A DNA stretch of 64,000 bases, taken from the NCBI RefSeq assembly GCF_030272615.1, contig NC_081406.1:233052396-233116395 (forward strand), read 5' to 3'. The number at the start of each line of letters is the position of its first letter. Position 1 is the stretch's first letter. Positions 1 to 10,997 of this stretch are shown one piece after another. The notes beneath the pieces are model-generated. The model was not told the origin of the DNA. It was given only the letters and a program-made list of their open reading frames with translations, and searched no databases. The translations under genes were made by a program, and so were the position numbers. The DNA comes from Cryptomeria japonica (Eukaryota > Streptophyta > Pinopsida > Cupressales > Cupressaceae).

Positions 1-2881
1 TTTAGCAAAATAAGACATGAATTCTATATCTTGCCACCTTCATCTAGAGCATTCTCAATACTCTTTACTGCATATTTCAAAACTACCCTGTCATCCTCAA
101 CTACTTTCAAAAAGGTTTGGAGCCTCATTTCATTAAATTTGTTCAAAAATTTTATATCTGTGGCTTTCTCCAAGAACACAAAATGAGAATCAACTGCTTG
201 TAACATATGCCTAATCTTACTAGAGGACAAGTCACCAAAATATTTCTTAAAGGAAGGCAAAATTTTCTCTAAAACATTGGCTGCCAAAGATATAACCTCT
301 TTGTCTTCTGATTGAGACTTTAATAAGTCCTCACTTGCTTTGATTTGTATAAGGGTGGCTAACTTCAATGCTTGAATGGGAGATAGGGTGCTCAAATCAA
401 TCAGTCCATGAGATAATTCATCATTTGTGGCAATCCACTTTCCCTTGTTAGGTACAGTGGCTCTTACCATTGTCACCGTTGCCTCATCAACCTTATCTTC
501 TCCTTTTTCTTTCTTAGCACCTATATCACCCTTTGTTGTATCATATTCTACTTCTTCTTTCTCAGCTACTCCTTTCTCATCTGCAATCTCCTCAGTTGCT
601 TCCTTAGCATGAACTTCCATAATGAGAGGATCTTGTACAACTTCATCGGAGTCCCCAACTGTCTGATTATCAATGATATCATCTGCAACTTCATGCTCAA
701 CAGGATCTTTTTTCTCTTTAGAAACCTCATACTAAGCATGAATTGTCAGAGTAGAAGTGTCTTTGCTCACTTTCCCTTCTGATTGGGAATCATCTTTCTT
801 CGGATTGATCTGATAGTTATTTTCTTTCAAAATTTTCTTCAGTATACCTTTTGTCTCCTTAACAACTTCATCAACTCTTCCAAACATTATTTTATTCACT
901 TTGTGTTTGCTCTGAAATTTTTCCTTAGCAAGTCCCAAAATTCTTTTCATATAATCCTGTGTTACATCGGGACACAGAATTAATAGGGTATATTTTTTCA
1001 ATCTCTCATCCTCTAAACTAGCTATGTCTCTGGGCATCCAAAATTTTATATAACTATTTTGTAATCATACATGATAGTTTTATCAATTCTTTGCTAAAAA
1101 TGTTCATATATTGTACAACAACTTCCTCAATATCTCTTTGATCTTTATCATCAGAATTTTCATAATATACAAGTAGATTTTTCAAGTTTCCTTCTTTTAC
1201 CACTTCATCTATTATTTCATTTATTGATTTCAAAGACATAACAGTAAAGGTACCTTCAAGCTTATTGGATTTTAGAGCTTCATCAAGGTCCGATTTCTAC
1301 TTTTTTCTTTCTCTAGCCTTACTGGATGGCTCACTTTGTGTTTTAGACTTATTTGCTGGCTGAGCTTCATCAGATGGGGGCTTCCTCACCACTTAGGCAT
1401 AAGTGGTTGTCTTCTTCACTTCTCTTACCTCTTCATCTGATTCATTTTTCTCTTTAGCAACAACATATGTTCTAATTGGCTTCTCCTTCTTTCTCTTCTC
1501 TGCTCCACCGGTTGATGTTGATTATGGTTTAGGTGGAGGGACTTCCTTCTGCATACTAGAGGTAGGTGTTGACTTGCTCTCTTTAGCCTATTTCTTTACC
1601 ATGTCTTGTTCCTTCAAAATATTCTACTCTATGGCCCTCTGATTCAGCTTCTTTAGGTATACCCATCTTCTCTACAAGTTGCTCAACCCCCTTTCTAACC
1701 TTTCTCCTCCTTCTCGACTCAGTAAATTGCTTATGTAGGTTCAAGTCCTTTTCTTTAAAAGTGCCAAATCTTTCCTCTTTTTCATCTACCATATTACAGA
1801 GGAGGTGCTGAGCATAGGTGTCAAAAGAGTAATCTCATCCACCTCATATCCTATAGGTAGAATCCAAACTATCCTAGGCTCAACTGCTTCAATGTGACAT
1901 TCATCTTTATCCACCATGAAGCAAACTGTATTTTCATACTTCTCAACAATAGCCTTTGGAATTCTTTCTCTAGTTTCCATTAACTCCTAAAATGCCTTAA
2001 AGTAACCCCATAAGGCCTTTGAAGGAACCATATCACTCAAACCCTACAAACCTTCCTTGATTTGGGCTACCACTAGTTTATCATATGCCCATTGAACCTT
2101 TCCAATACCCGGGATCTCATTCATGAAATATAGTGGCAAACAAATGATCAAGGAACCAAATTTAAACACATTCTTCTTATCTTGTTTGATCTTCTTTAAA
2201 TTAGTCATTAGCTTTCTATAAAGCACTGCACACAAGTCATACTTTTTGTCTTCTATAAGCACCTAATAAGCTACATAAATAGTGGTGTCGGATACTAAAT
2301 TTTGTTTTCTTGACTGATAAACCTTGTAACCTACAACCGTCAAAGAAAATCTCACATCATATTCTACAATGTCACTAATGGTCATTGATCGGTTGCCATG
2401 CTTGGAACTAGTTACCTCCATTACAGTGGTGTTCTTCACATTCTGGAGTCCAAGAACTTCACTGGTAGCATTCAAATAGGCTACTGCTTTAATGGTTTTC
2501 TTTGTGATCTTGTGGGATTTGTCCAGCCATAGAAATTCTTCATGAATTTGGCTTAGAACATACCTCACCCATTTGGGATCATCAAATACTTGGAAGTGAA
2601 CAAATTGAATAAAATCCTTATTCTCCAAATTCTTGAAATCTCGTTTCAAATACCATGTGCTTAGAATATAGAGATTAGATATTTGAATTGCCCAATTCCT
2701 TGATGTTTCAATGTATGTATTCCCTAATGTCTTCATTATGCAACACTCTGTATGGTACAGAAGAAAACACACCATTTCGATAATCTTCAACTGACTTAAA
2801 TGGATGTTTCTTGAATACGAGCCTAACTCATTTTGTGATTTCAACAACAAAAGGAGTTGCTACACCAGATGATGATGCCAT
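1..2881 (-). pseudogene. ORF2 of pol-less LTR element C (left end outside window)
   Basis: Decayed minus-strand gene of unknown function, start codon about 2881, running off the left edge. By eye it matches ORF2 of elements A, B and D in order. The N-terminal domain (about 2850-2044) has a motif of the form VLSQIHEEF followed by LDxSHKIT, then a DLCAVLYRKL region and FKFGSL. A segment near 1980-1786 has CFMVDKDECHIEAVEPR and GYEVDE. A second conserved domain (about 1239-732) ends in FGRVDEVVKET. The C-terminal part (620-24) is helical and rich in Lys/Glu. Frames change repeatedly and stops interrupt it (near 2270, 1980, 1054, 720 and 24), so it is a pseudogene. It is the most diverged copy, closer to D than to A/B. 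It lies downstream of ORF1 in the same element. No RT, RNase H, protease or integrase motif is visible. The identification as the family's ORF2 is firm; the function is unknown. Confidence 0.75.
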
Positions 2882-3249
2882 TTTTAAATTTAGGGTAAGA
2901 ATTGATAGCTTCAAGAAAGGATAAATATCTTTTCAATCACAACCGGATGCAAGGAGTCTATGTCGAATCGCTACAAGCTCGAATTTACTGCTATATCTCT
3001 TTCACTTTGTTTCCTTCCTCTTTTTTCTTGTTTGAAATGTAAAAAAGGAATAGAAGAATGCCCTTTTATGAGCTTATGAAGCCTAAATTTTAGTTGCAAT
3101 AAATGCATAACCCTAAAGACTTCCATATACCTTATTTATCATGAATTCACTCACCAGAATCTCAAATCGCCATGAATTATTTTGAATATCAACTACATAA
3201 CTGACCTTCATCATTTGAAACCATTCTTGACTGGTTACAAATCTCTGAA

Positions 3250-4480
3250 AGGGGTTTTTAAAGATCTGCATGAAAATATTCCCCCTAAGGAAAAAGTGCC
3301 CTAGTTACCAAATGAGGTTCCAACACTGGATTCAGGTGTGGAGCCATTCTGCACATTTGAATCTTCCTTCTTCACCCACATCTTCTTATGTTGATCCCTG
3401 GTCTCATCCACCTTAGCTTCTCCCTTTTCATCTGATTTTTCTTGTTCACCGAACCATTGTTTCTCATGTTCTTACTTCTGCAGTGTATTTCAATATGACT
3501 AGGTTTATTGCATGCATAGTAGAAAACATTCCTCTACAGAGGCTTGAAGTTCATTTGATTTCGTCTCATCCTGCATTGGTTAGATATATGTCCAAACATT
3601 CCACAAGCATAACATCTCATGTTCTAAAAATTATTCATCACTATTCTACACATATTTGACTTGTGACCAAAATTGTTGCATTGACTTACCATATGACCAA
3701 ATTTATCATATTATTCATCACATTATTCATCATTCATTTATTCATCTTATTTCTACATTGACTTGCCATATGACCATTTTTTTCACAAACAAAACATTTA
3801 CCATTGATTTATAGGCATCAGGCTATCTTACTAGAGGTTTTTTGTTCTTTTTCTATTGATTGCTTTGTCTAAAACCAGAGGATTTTTCTTTCTCAAATCC
3901 AAGTCCAAACATATATTTCCCATGTCTCTAGCTTTCCAGCATCTCATCCAATCGAGCTGAGCTAGCTTTGAATTTTTTTTTGTACTCATTAGCAGTAGAA
4001 AGCTCATCTCTCAAAATTATGATTTGCCTTTCAATTTCTTGTCCATCATTCTTGAATTGTACTAATTCAAACTTAAATTGATCATTCTCATATGTCAATC
4101 TACAACATTCATCAGATCTATCATTTAACAACTGAGCCATATTTTCTTCACTTTTCTTTCGAACTTCAATTCCCTTTGTCATATTCATCACAATTGATTG
4201 CATCTCATTATTCAAGGTTGAATTATCTCTCGCAAGCTTCTCACATTCATCTCTCTTATCTTGTAGGGATTGATTGTTAATGCTTTTCTCTTCTTTGTCC
4301 TTCAGATTATCCATCAGTTCCTTTCTCTTCTATCTAGAAGTGCTCACTTGATCTTTCCAAGTTTCAATGAAGTCTTCAACTACATTCAAATTTCTTTTTA
4401 GAGAACTTAGTTCATTTCTTGTTGCATCAAGATCTTCAAGTACCACACTAAGCTATCTTTTCAAACCGGAGTCCATTGAT
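3250..4480 (-). pseudogene. ORF1 of element C: coiled-coil / CCHC Gag-like protein
   Basis: Minus-strand Gag-like gene. The best preserved stretch (4314-3928) is a long heptad-like coiled coil with an EVRKKSEENMAQLLND segment. It aligns with the coiled coil of ORF1 in D (EDRKKKEEDLTRRLND). Downstream, in broken frames between about 3800 and 3480, are remnants of CCHC zinc knuckles: CFVCEKNGHMASQC, a GHKSNMC knuckle, CYACGMFGHISNQC and a decayed YYACNKPSHIEIHC. CCHC knuckles are known to bind retroelement RNA in Gag. The coil probably mediates assembly, but that is inference. No capsid (UBN2 or Retrotran_gag) domain is recognisable. Stops and frameshifts make it a pseudogene. Confidence 0.7.
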
Positions 4481-4523
4481 TCAATCTTTTGAATCTTCCT
4501 CAAGTTGTTAGGATTTTTTCGAG

Positions 4524-4544
4524 GAACTAAGCTCTAATACCAAT
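4524..4544 (-). promoter_or_regulatory. Primer binding site of element C
   Basis: Read on the minus strand this is ATTGGTATTAGAGCTT directly after the LTR terminus. It differs by one base from the tRNA-iMet complement TGGTATCAGAGC used by many plant LTR elements. It fixes C as a minus-strand element with its 5' LTR to the right. Confidence 0.75.
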
Positions 4545-4599
4545 TGTTGCAATAAATGAACACTAAGAGCGGGGTTGAATCAATGTTTAATAATTCAAA
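4545..4599 (-). repeat. 5' LTR of element C, terminal fragment (U5 end)
   Basis: On the plus strand the LTR edge is TGTTGCAATAAATG followed by a GAGCGGGGTTGAATCA motif like the U5 ends of the other LTRs here. After 55 bp the LTR is interrupted by element A and resumes at 12133. On the minus strand it therefore ends in CAACA next to the PBS. Confidence 0.65.
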
Positions 4600-5710
4600 T
4601 GTTGGCATTTTTGATGTTTATGTTGTGATTGTCATTGATGGACACACACTTGCATTGAGATCCTCTTTATATGTATAAGTTAGAGCACAACCGGTATTTG
4701 TTCCAACCGGTATGTTGTATTATAGTCTTTAGACTATTGATGTTTTGTAGAATGTGTTTCCCAGTCTGAAGCAGCATGTTGACCCCAAGTGGTCTATGGA
4801 TCCCAAGTGGTACAAGGGATTAAAGTGGCATAACACATTTTTACCAGTCTTCATTTTTGTCAAACCGACAACTGGCATTTTGTATGAATTGGTAATACTC
4901 TGTGATGAGTTACCATCCACCGATTGTTTGATGGTGCCAACACATTAACAATGTTTTTTGTGTCATGGTACCAAGTATGTCTAGGTTCATTGAACCTAGG
5001 AAATTGTAATGTAATCCTATTGGACCAACATGAAATTAGATTCCTTTATAAGGACATCATGTCTAGGGTTTTAGGTTGTTGATGAGGTCGCAGCAAAATT
5101 TTATGTTGTTGCTAGGGTTTAAGGTGGTTGAGGAGTTGGAAAGAATATGAATGTGTAGAAGACTGAAGTAATGTAGGAGTGCATTAAGAATGAGCTATCA
5201 AGGATCTAACCGAGCAGTCTGTGCTATTAGATAGATCAAACACTTGTTGATTACTCACATCTTTGACAAGTCTATAGCCCTTAACTGGGTAGGCCCAAAA
5301 GCCTTTTTGTAAATCCTCTAAAAAGGTGGTTCACATCTATGGATCTAAAATCCTCTAGCAAGGTAGTCTTTAATCAGACTTATCTCCTAACAGAGATTGA
5401 GATTCCTAACAGGATTTGTTCTGGTAAAGAACATTGTAAGACCTTAATCGATCTGGTTCCTATTCTGCAGATAATGACTTGTGAGTTCCATCTCACCATG
5501 GTTTTTCCCATTTGGGTTTCCACGTCAAAATCTATTGTGCTATGGTGTTTGTGCTTCTGTGGGTGAATGCATTATTAGTTGTTTGGTTTCCATGTTTGTT
5601 AACCGGCTTGTCTATTAAACTGTTTTACCGGTTTACTATTAGTCTTGCAAAGTGTTTAAGTGCAAAGATTTTTGGCATACTAATTCACCCCCCCCTCTTA
5701 GTATTCAACA
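4600..5710 (+). repeat. 5' LTR of element A
   Basis: Bounded by TGTTGG and CAACA. U3 carries iterated ACCGGT-type motifs (near 4690 and 4707). Then come a TATA box at 5046, telo-box-like TAGGGTTT motifs at about 5064 and 5112, and the R/U5 hairpin module at 5481-5532. The end is a C-rich run and CTCTTAGTATTCAACA. Relative to the 3' LTR and to B it lacks about 24 bp near 4905-4920, between two copies of GATSAGTTACCA, which looks like a deletion between short direct repeats. Confidence 0.88.
5046..5052 (+). promoter_or_regulatory. LTR TATA box (element A)
   Basis: CTTTATAAGG in the 5' LTR. The same TATAA core is at the equivalent place in the A 3' LTR (about 11470) and on the minus strand in both LTRs of B (about 30075 and 23481), so it is conserved in the subfamily. 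Transcription would be expected to start about 30 nt downstream. Confidence 0.6.
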
Positions 5711-5728
5711 ATTTGTATCATAGCCAAC
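5711..5728 (+). promoter_or_regulatory. Primer binding site of element A
   Basis: ATTTGTATCATAGCCAACC directly after the LTR is a two-base variant of ATTGGTATCAGAGCCAACC, which is intact in element B (29387-29401). It is complementary to the tRNA-iMet 3' end. Confidence 0.75.
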
Positions 5729-5760
5729 CTTTCTATAAGTTTAACTACTTGGAAAGAAAT

Positions 5761-7086
5761 ATGGGGGAATACACTTTGAGGGAACTTACCCACCGGCTCA
5801 CTCAATCTGAGCAAGCCTATGATGATCTTATGGTCAAGTACAAGGCATCTCAAGCAAAAAGGAGAGGACATGTAGAAAAGTTGACGGAGCTATCTGAAAA
5901 TAGTTCTTCAGATGAAGCAGACATGGAAGCCCTAATTGCAGAAGTAAATAAGTTGAATGAATCAAACTCCAACCTGAGAAAGGAATTGGAAGGACTGACT
6001 ATCCGGATGTGTCAAGAGCTTGAGAATCGGAGGAAAGCTGAAGATCTGGTGAAAGAAAGAAATCATGAGATCTCCAAGCTGAAATAAGAGATGAGTGCCC
6101 TAAATGCTCAACTCCATGCAAACAAAGTGGAAAAGGAAGACATGCAAGGAGAACTGAACACTGCCATCTCTGAGAATGAAAACCTGTTAGAAACAAATGC
6201 TGCTATTTCCAAAGAACTCTCTAAGTCAAAGGAAATACTTGCTAAGTTCAACAAGAGTACTGTCAAGCTAGAGAAAAAGCTTGAATCTACCAAACTGGTC
6301 AAGAATACCAATGGACTTGGTTATTCTAGTCATGAGGAAGGTGAGACCTCTAGAACAAAAGCTGGAACATCAAATAAACAACCAGCATCAAAGGATAAAG
6401 GTAAGAAAATTTTTAAACCTGTTTGTTTTAACTATCTTAAAGAAGGACATACTGCAAATGTGTGTAGGAGTAAGGCTTACAACAATTTTCCTTATTTCCT
6501 AAATGATAAGCCTAGATCCTATAGATTTGATGGTAACTATTATACATGCAACAAGTATGGGCATAGAGCATCTGAATGCAGGTCTGTTATGAATAACACT
6601 AGAAGATATCCTCAGAGGACCCAAGGAGTTGGTCCTGAACCTTTTGTGAACCAGAATCACAACCGGTTTAATGCCTTCAATCATCAGCCAAGAAGTGGTG
6701 GTTATAAAGTGGCAATCGGATGGAGAGAAAATTGTATCATCTATCATGGTCATGGTCACACTGCTACAACATGCAGAAGGAAGAATGGAAATGTGAACAA
6801 TGGACCTTGAAGAGCACCTAGATTGGTCTGCTATCATTGCAACAAACTGGGTCACATTGTTAGATTCTGTAGATAAAGAAAGAGCATATCTGATGATATA
6901 GCAGTCACTCCGGAAGGAAACATTGATGTTGACACTATTCAAGCAGACATGAACAAAATCTAGAAGGAGAAACCAGTGGTGTTACAAGAGGAACCAGTTT
7001 CTGCACCTAGTGTGGAAATCACATAACCGACAATTTAAGTTTCAAAAAAGCTTAGGGGGAGAAAATGGCGAAATATTATGAACCCC
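5761..7086 (+). pseudogene. ORF1 of element A: coiled-coil / multi-CCHC Gag-like protein
   Basis: Starts at ATG 5761, 50 bp after the LTR (MGEYTLRELTHRLTQSEQ). The same start context is kept in B. Residues about 1-200 are a continuous charged coiled coil with a MCQELENRRKAEDL segment. Three or four zinc-knuckle units follow. The first is CFNYLKEGHTANVC, with its second Cys replaced by Tyr. The second is CNKYGHRASEC preceded by YYT. The third is IIYHGHGHTATTC, weakened. The last is CYHCNKLGHIVRFC, intact. In-frame stops at 6085 (TAA) and 6808 (TGA where B has TGG) split it, and a further TAG lies near 6960. A nucleocapsid/Gag role for an RNA-packaging protein is inferred from the knuckles. There is no capsid domain I can name. 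Confidence 0.75.
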
Positions 7087-7488
7087 TAGTTTACACCAGT
7101 AAAAGACCTTAACTGGTATGTGATACCTGTCATTTGGCAGAAGACTGGAAATAGTAAAAAGGCAAATTAGGGTTTACGCCCTAATGGAGGAGCATTAATG
7201 ACGGTAGGTGAGGAATATGTTTAAAAGCATTTTTCAAGTCATTTCTCACTATTAGTCTTCAAGCGAAGAAAAGTTCTTCAAAGAACAGAGTGATGAAAAG
7301 GCAATTTGAGCAGAGCTTTTGAGAAATTGAGAAACCGCAAAGGAGATTCAAATTCAAATTGGAAACGGTCAAGTGGAGAACACAAAGTGGTGATTCAGCA
7401 ATCGACGGAGTGTGAAGTGAAGGAGAATCGGCAAGCCCTAATTTCATGTGTTTCAAAAGGTATTTCTCGAGTTCTTAAGATTTCTATC
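7087..7488 (+). other. ORF1-ORF2 spacer with conserved hairpin
   Basis: About 400 bp without a convincing gene of its own. Open frame continues upstream of the ORF2 ATG, but B has no equivalent start. It holds a perfect 7-bp stem ATTAGGG/CCCTAAT with a 6-nt loop at 7166-7185. The identical hairpin is in B at 27931-27950, also between ORF1 and ORF2. The loop side reads as a telo-box (AAACCCTAA). Confidence 0.6.
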
Positions 7489-10400
7489 ATGGCTTCCGCA
7501 TCTCATACCAGTTCTAGTGCATCTGTCGAGTCTGCAATTTTTATTCAATGGAAGTCCAAGTATAATGCCCTATCACAAGTTTCGGCTGGTGTGATAATAG
7601 AAGAGGGAATTTTTGACTACATAGATTGCAAGATTGAAGACCTAGGGTCTCTAGCTATCCACACCCAATTAGGTTTATTCTGTGGAAAAGATAAGAAGAT
7701 CAAAGTGGAGTTTAATATTTTGGAGAAGAAAAAGCTCCATAATGTTGTTTACTTCCTAGAGGATTTCACAGAGGATCATATAAGGATCATTCTGAGCAGA
7801 GTCCATGGTGATAAGATGTACCTAGAGAGAACACATGATATCACACCATGGGAAATTCATGCAGTCACCAAATTCTACAACACAGGGGAAGTGCCAGCCC
7901 TAAGGATGGTAAGCAAAACTGAAATGTCCAAGCTCACTGGTTCAGTGAGCGACTCATGTGGCATGACAGTTAATTCTATCAAGGATGATCTGGTGAAGTA
8001 TGCATGTATGGTGATTAGATATCAGACATTCTCAGCCAACAGAATTAACTCTGTGTCTGCTGCAGTGGTAAATGCCGCTTACCAGATGATAAAGGAGGAT
8101 GCATCATTTGATCTGTGCACCAGTATGTGGAGACAACTCCTGTTGAATCTGAAGTCGATCAAATAGGATAATGCACTTAGGTTCAAGTTTGGACAACTAC
8201 TGGTGGGGTTGTTCTTCTATTTCCAAGGCTACTTTCTAGGAGTAGGTGATGTCCAGTGGTCTGGTGACCAATCGGTGACCAAGAAAATCAAGGAAAGCAT
8301 TGAAGTAATTGGAACCGGTTACCCTAATATTATGAACAAATATTTTGATGAGTTTAGAAGGAAAATGAGCCAAAGAATGAGGATATCAGGTGACATCGTC
8401 AAGAAATATGAAGATGATATCTGCTTCACCATCCAAGTAGATAAATGCATAATGGAGGCTGTTGAGCCCAAACAGGAAGAAGTGGAGCCAATGGGCTATG
8501 AGGTGATGTACGATATGCTGGAAGGGTATGCCTCTACCCTTATTGCCTCTCCACTTGATCCTAAGGCAAAGAGAACTGGCAGTGAAGAAGGAAAAGGCAG
8601 TGCCTTCAGCATCAGCACCGGTTACTACTGCAACTCCAAAAGTGACCAAGCGGTCACTAGCCAAGAAGAAACCGGAAGTAGCACCAGCTAAAGTGTTCGA
8701 GAGAAAGAGGAAGACAAGGAATGCTTCTCCAGACTCAGAAGAAACTGTGTCTAAGGAAAAGCAAAAGAAAACATGTCAAGCAAAGAGGAAGACAAAGAAT
8801 GAACCGACATCATCTGCACCAGTAAATATAGATAGCTCTTCCTTCAAACCTTTGACACATTGTCAAAGAACAATAAAGAATATTAGGAGAAAAGTGCTAA
8901 ATGACTTAATTGAGTGTTTTTATGACTTTAATGATGATGAAAAGGAAGCAGTTGAAAAGGAAATAATTCAGTATTTATGTGTTAATGATCGGTCGCCCTT
9001 AGAGATTAAGTCTCAGACACCGGATTCTTTATATATGTCATTAGACAATAGATGGCGCATTTCCATAGAAAAGGAACATGAAATTAGGGAGAAATTTTTT
9101 GCACAGTACTTTCCCAACCTGTCAAATTTTGAATTGTTTGATGTTATTGACAAAAATAAAGGACTCTTCTTCACTAGAAGAAGAAGACTCTGGCTGTTAG
9201 AAGGTAGAGTTGATGATATCAAAAAAGACACTCATATGTATATGAGAACCACTATCTAGACTCACAAAGTGCATCTAGCCAACCGGCAAGCTAAAAAAGA
9301 ACTGGTTATATCCAAACTGGACGAAGTATTTGATGATGAAGGAAATCCAGTTGTTGAACCGATTGAAACCATTGATGTCGATGCTCTAGACATTGAGAAT
9401 GTTACTCAAGAGAAACCATCTAAGGCAACAGGACAGAAGCAACAGGCTAAATAGGTTGATAAGCAAGCCGAGGATAGATAGGAAGCGGCAAAGGAAGAGG
9501 CAGAGTAGAGGAAAAAGGATGAAGAAGAGAAGCAAAAAAGGGATGAAGAAGAGGAGAAGAGGAAAGATGAAGAAGAGAGAAAGAAGAAGGATGAAGAAGA
9601 GAAGAAGAAGAAAGATGAAGAAGAGATAAAGAAGAAGGATGAAGAAGAGATGAAGAAGAAAGATGAAGAGGAGAAGAAGAAGAAGGATGAAGAAGAATAA
9701 AAGAAGCAATAAGATGAAAAGAAAAAGAAGGAAGAAGAAGATAAGGAATAGGAGAAGAAGAAGGAAGTAGAGAAGAAGAAGAAGGAAGAGGAAGAAAAAG
9801 AAGAGGAAAAGAGGAGAGAAGTAGAGAAAAGGAAGAAGGAAGAGGAGGATAAGGAAGCAAAGAAGAGGAGAGAAGTGAAATAGAGCTGATCTCCCCAGTC
9901 TGCAAGTGAAACAGAGCTAATGCAGAGCATCAAGGTAGCTCAAGAGCACCTTGAAATCATTCGATAGAAGAAGGAGCAAGATGTAAATCAAGTGGCTGTG
10001 GGTACGCTTAGTGGTTTGATACCTGGTACAAATCTTCCCAACACCGACTCATCACTAGCTAAACTCAAGCTCCTATGCATAGTAATGAATGATCAGATGC
10101 AGAGCCTTGAAGAGGCAGCAGAGGCTAATTCAAGAAGGAGCATCAAAAAGCTCTTAATATAGCTCTGGTGAAGAAGTTGAATGAGCTCCAGACTGAACTA
10201 AAGAAAGAACAAAAGGATATAAGGGACGCTCTAGATGAGGGGAATTTGCTACTCAGTAAGATCTGCCAAACCCATCTGTTCTTTGATGATGTGCTAGCTC
10301 AAAAGAAAAAACTGGAAATGGACTTGTAGTCCTACTTGAGCACATTCAAGCCGCCTTATGATTCCTTTACAACTTATGGGAAAACCGTTCATCGGTTTCA

Positions 10401-10695
10401 CATCCAGTCAGCAAAAATGGAGTAAAAGATTAGCACTCAGTCTAGAGATTTGCAGGAGCTCCAACTGGTTCTACTCCCACGATTGCAAATTCTTCAGAAG
10501 TGCTATCTGAACCTGGATGCCTTAACAGTTACACAGGAGATGAGCACAATTGATGCCATGGAAGAACAGGTCTCCCAGATGCAGATAGAGCAAGAAGTAG
10601 CCACCTCCCTACTTGAGTCCTAGTCTTTGTCAATGAAACAATTCTTGTAGGACTTTAAATCTATTTTTGACAAGTATCATTCCTTGTTGTCATAA
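7489..10695 (+). pseudogene. ORF2 of element A: conserved protein of unknown function
   Basis: About 1,069 codons from ATG 7489 (MASASHTSSS; B begins MASALHASSS) to TAA at 10693. The N-terminal domain (about 350 residues) has HIRIILSRVHGDK, HDITPWEIHAV, a DLCTSMWRQLL segment, LRFKFGQLLVGL and KYEDDICFTIQVDKCIMEA. A basic linker follows (KRKRKT-type, possible nuclear localisation signal). The second conserved domain (about 8840-9250) has NDEKEAVEKEIIQYLCVN and ends RRRLWLLEGRVDDIKKDT. Next is a 130-150 residue Lys/Glu/Arg tract (9460-9880) and a coiled-coil C-terminus (9900-10695). A TAG at 8164 stands where B has CAG. The frame shifts by one near 8560, and more stops fall in the charged tract and later. 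It resembles no retroviral enzyme, and I cannot name a family. Confidence 0.75.
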
Positions 10696-10997
10696 ACTTT
10701 TATTATTTTTAATATCAAATGAAAACAAGGTTGTTTAGCTGTACTTTATCATTGTTGGCAAAGGGGGAGAAGAATTCTATTTGGAGAAGTATCTGGTAAT
10801 CAAAAATTTTGATTATATGCTCTAAATATCTCAATGTTTATGCTCTATATGCAAAAGTGCTATACATTGTGTTGTTAAAGGGATAGTGTATATGCTTAGG
10901 GGGAGCAATTTTGCTAATGGCATGATTTTGTTGTAAAACACTTAGATGTCAAAATTTTATTTTCCTAAGTGTTGCCATCAATGCCAAGGGGGGAGAT
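10696..10997 (+). promoter_or_regulatory. 3' UTR of element A with three polypurine tracts
   Basis: The last tract (10983-10996, CCAAGGGGGGAGAT) abuts the 3' LTR and is the expected plus-strand primer. Two look-alikes lie upstream: AAAGGGGGAGAAG at 10761 and TTAGGGGGAGC at 10896. The same reiteration is in B, D and copia J. No gene is seen here. Confidence 0.7.
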
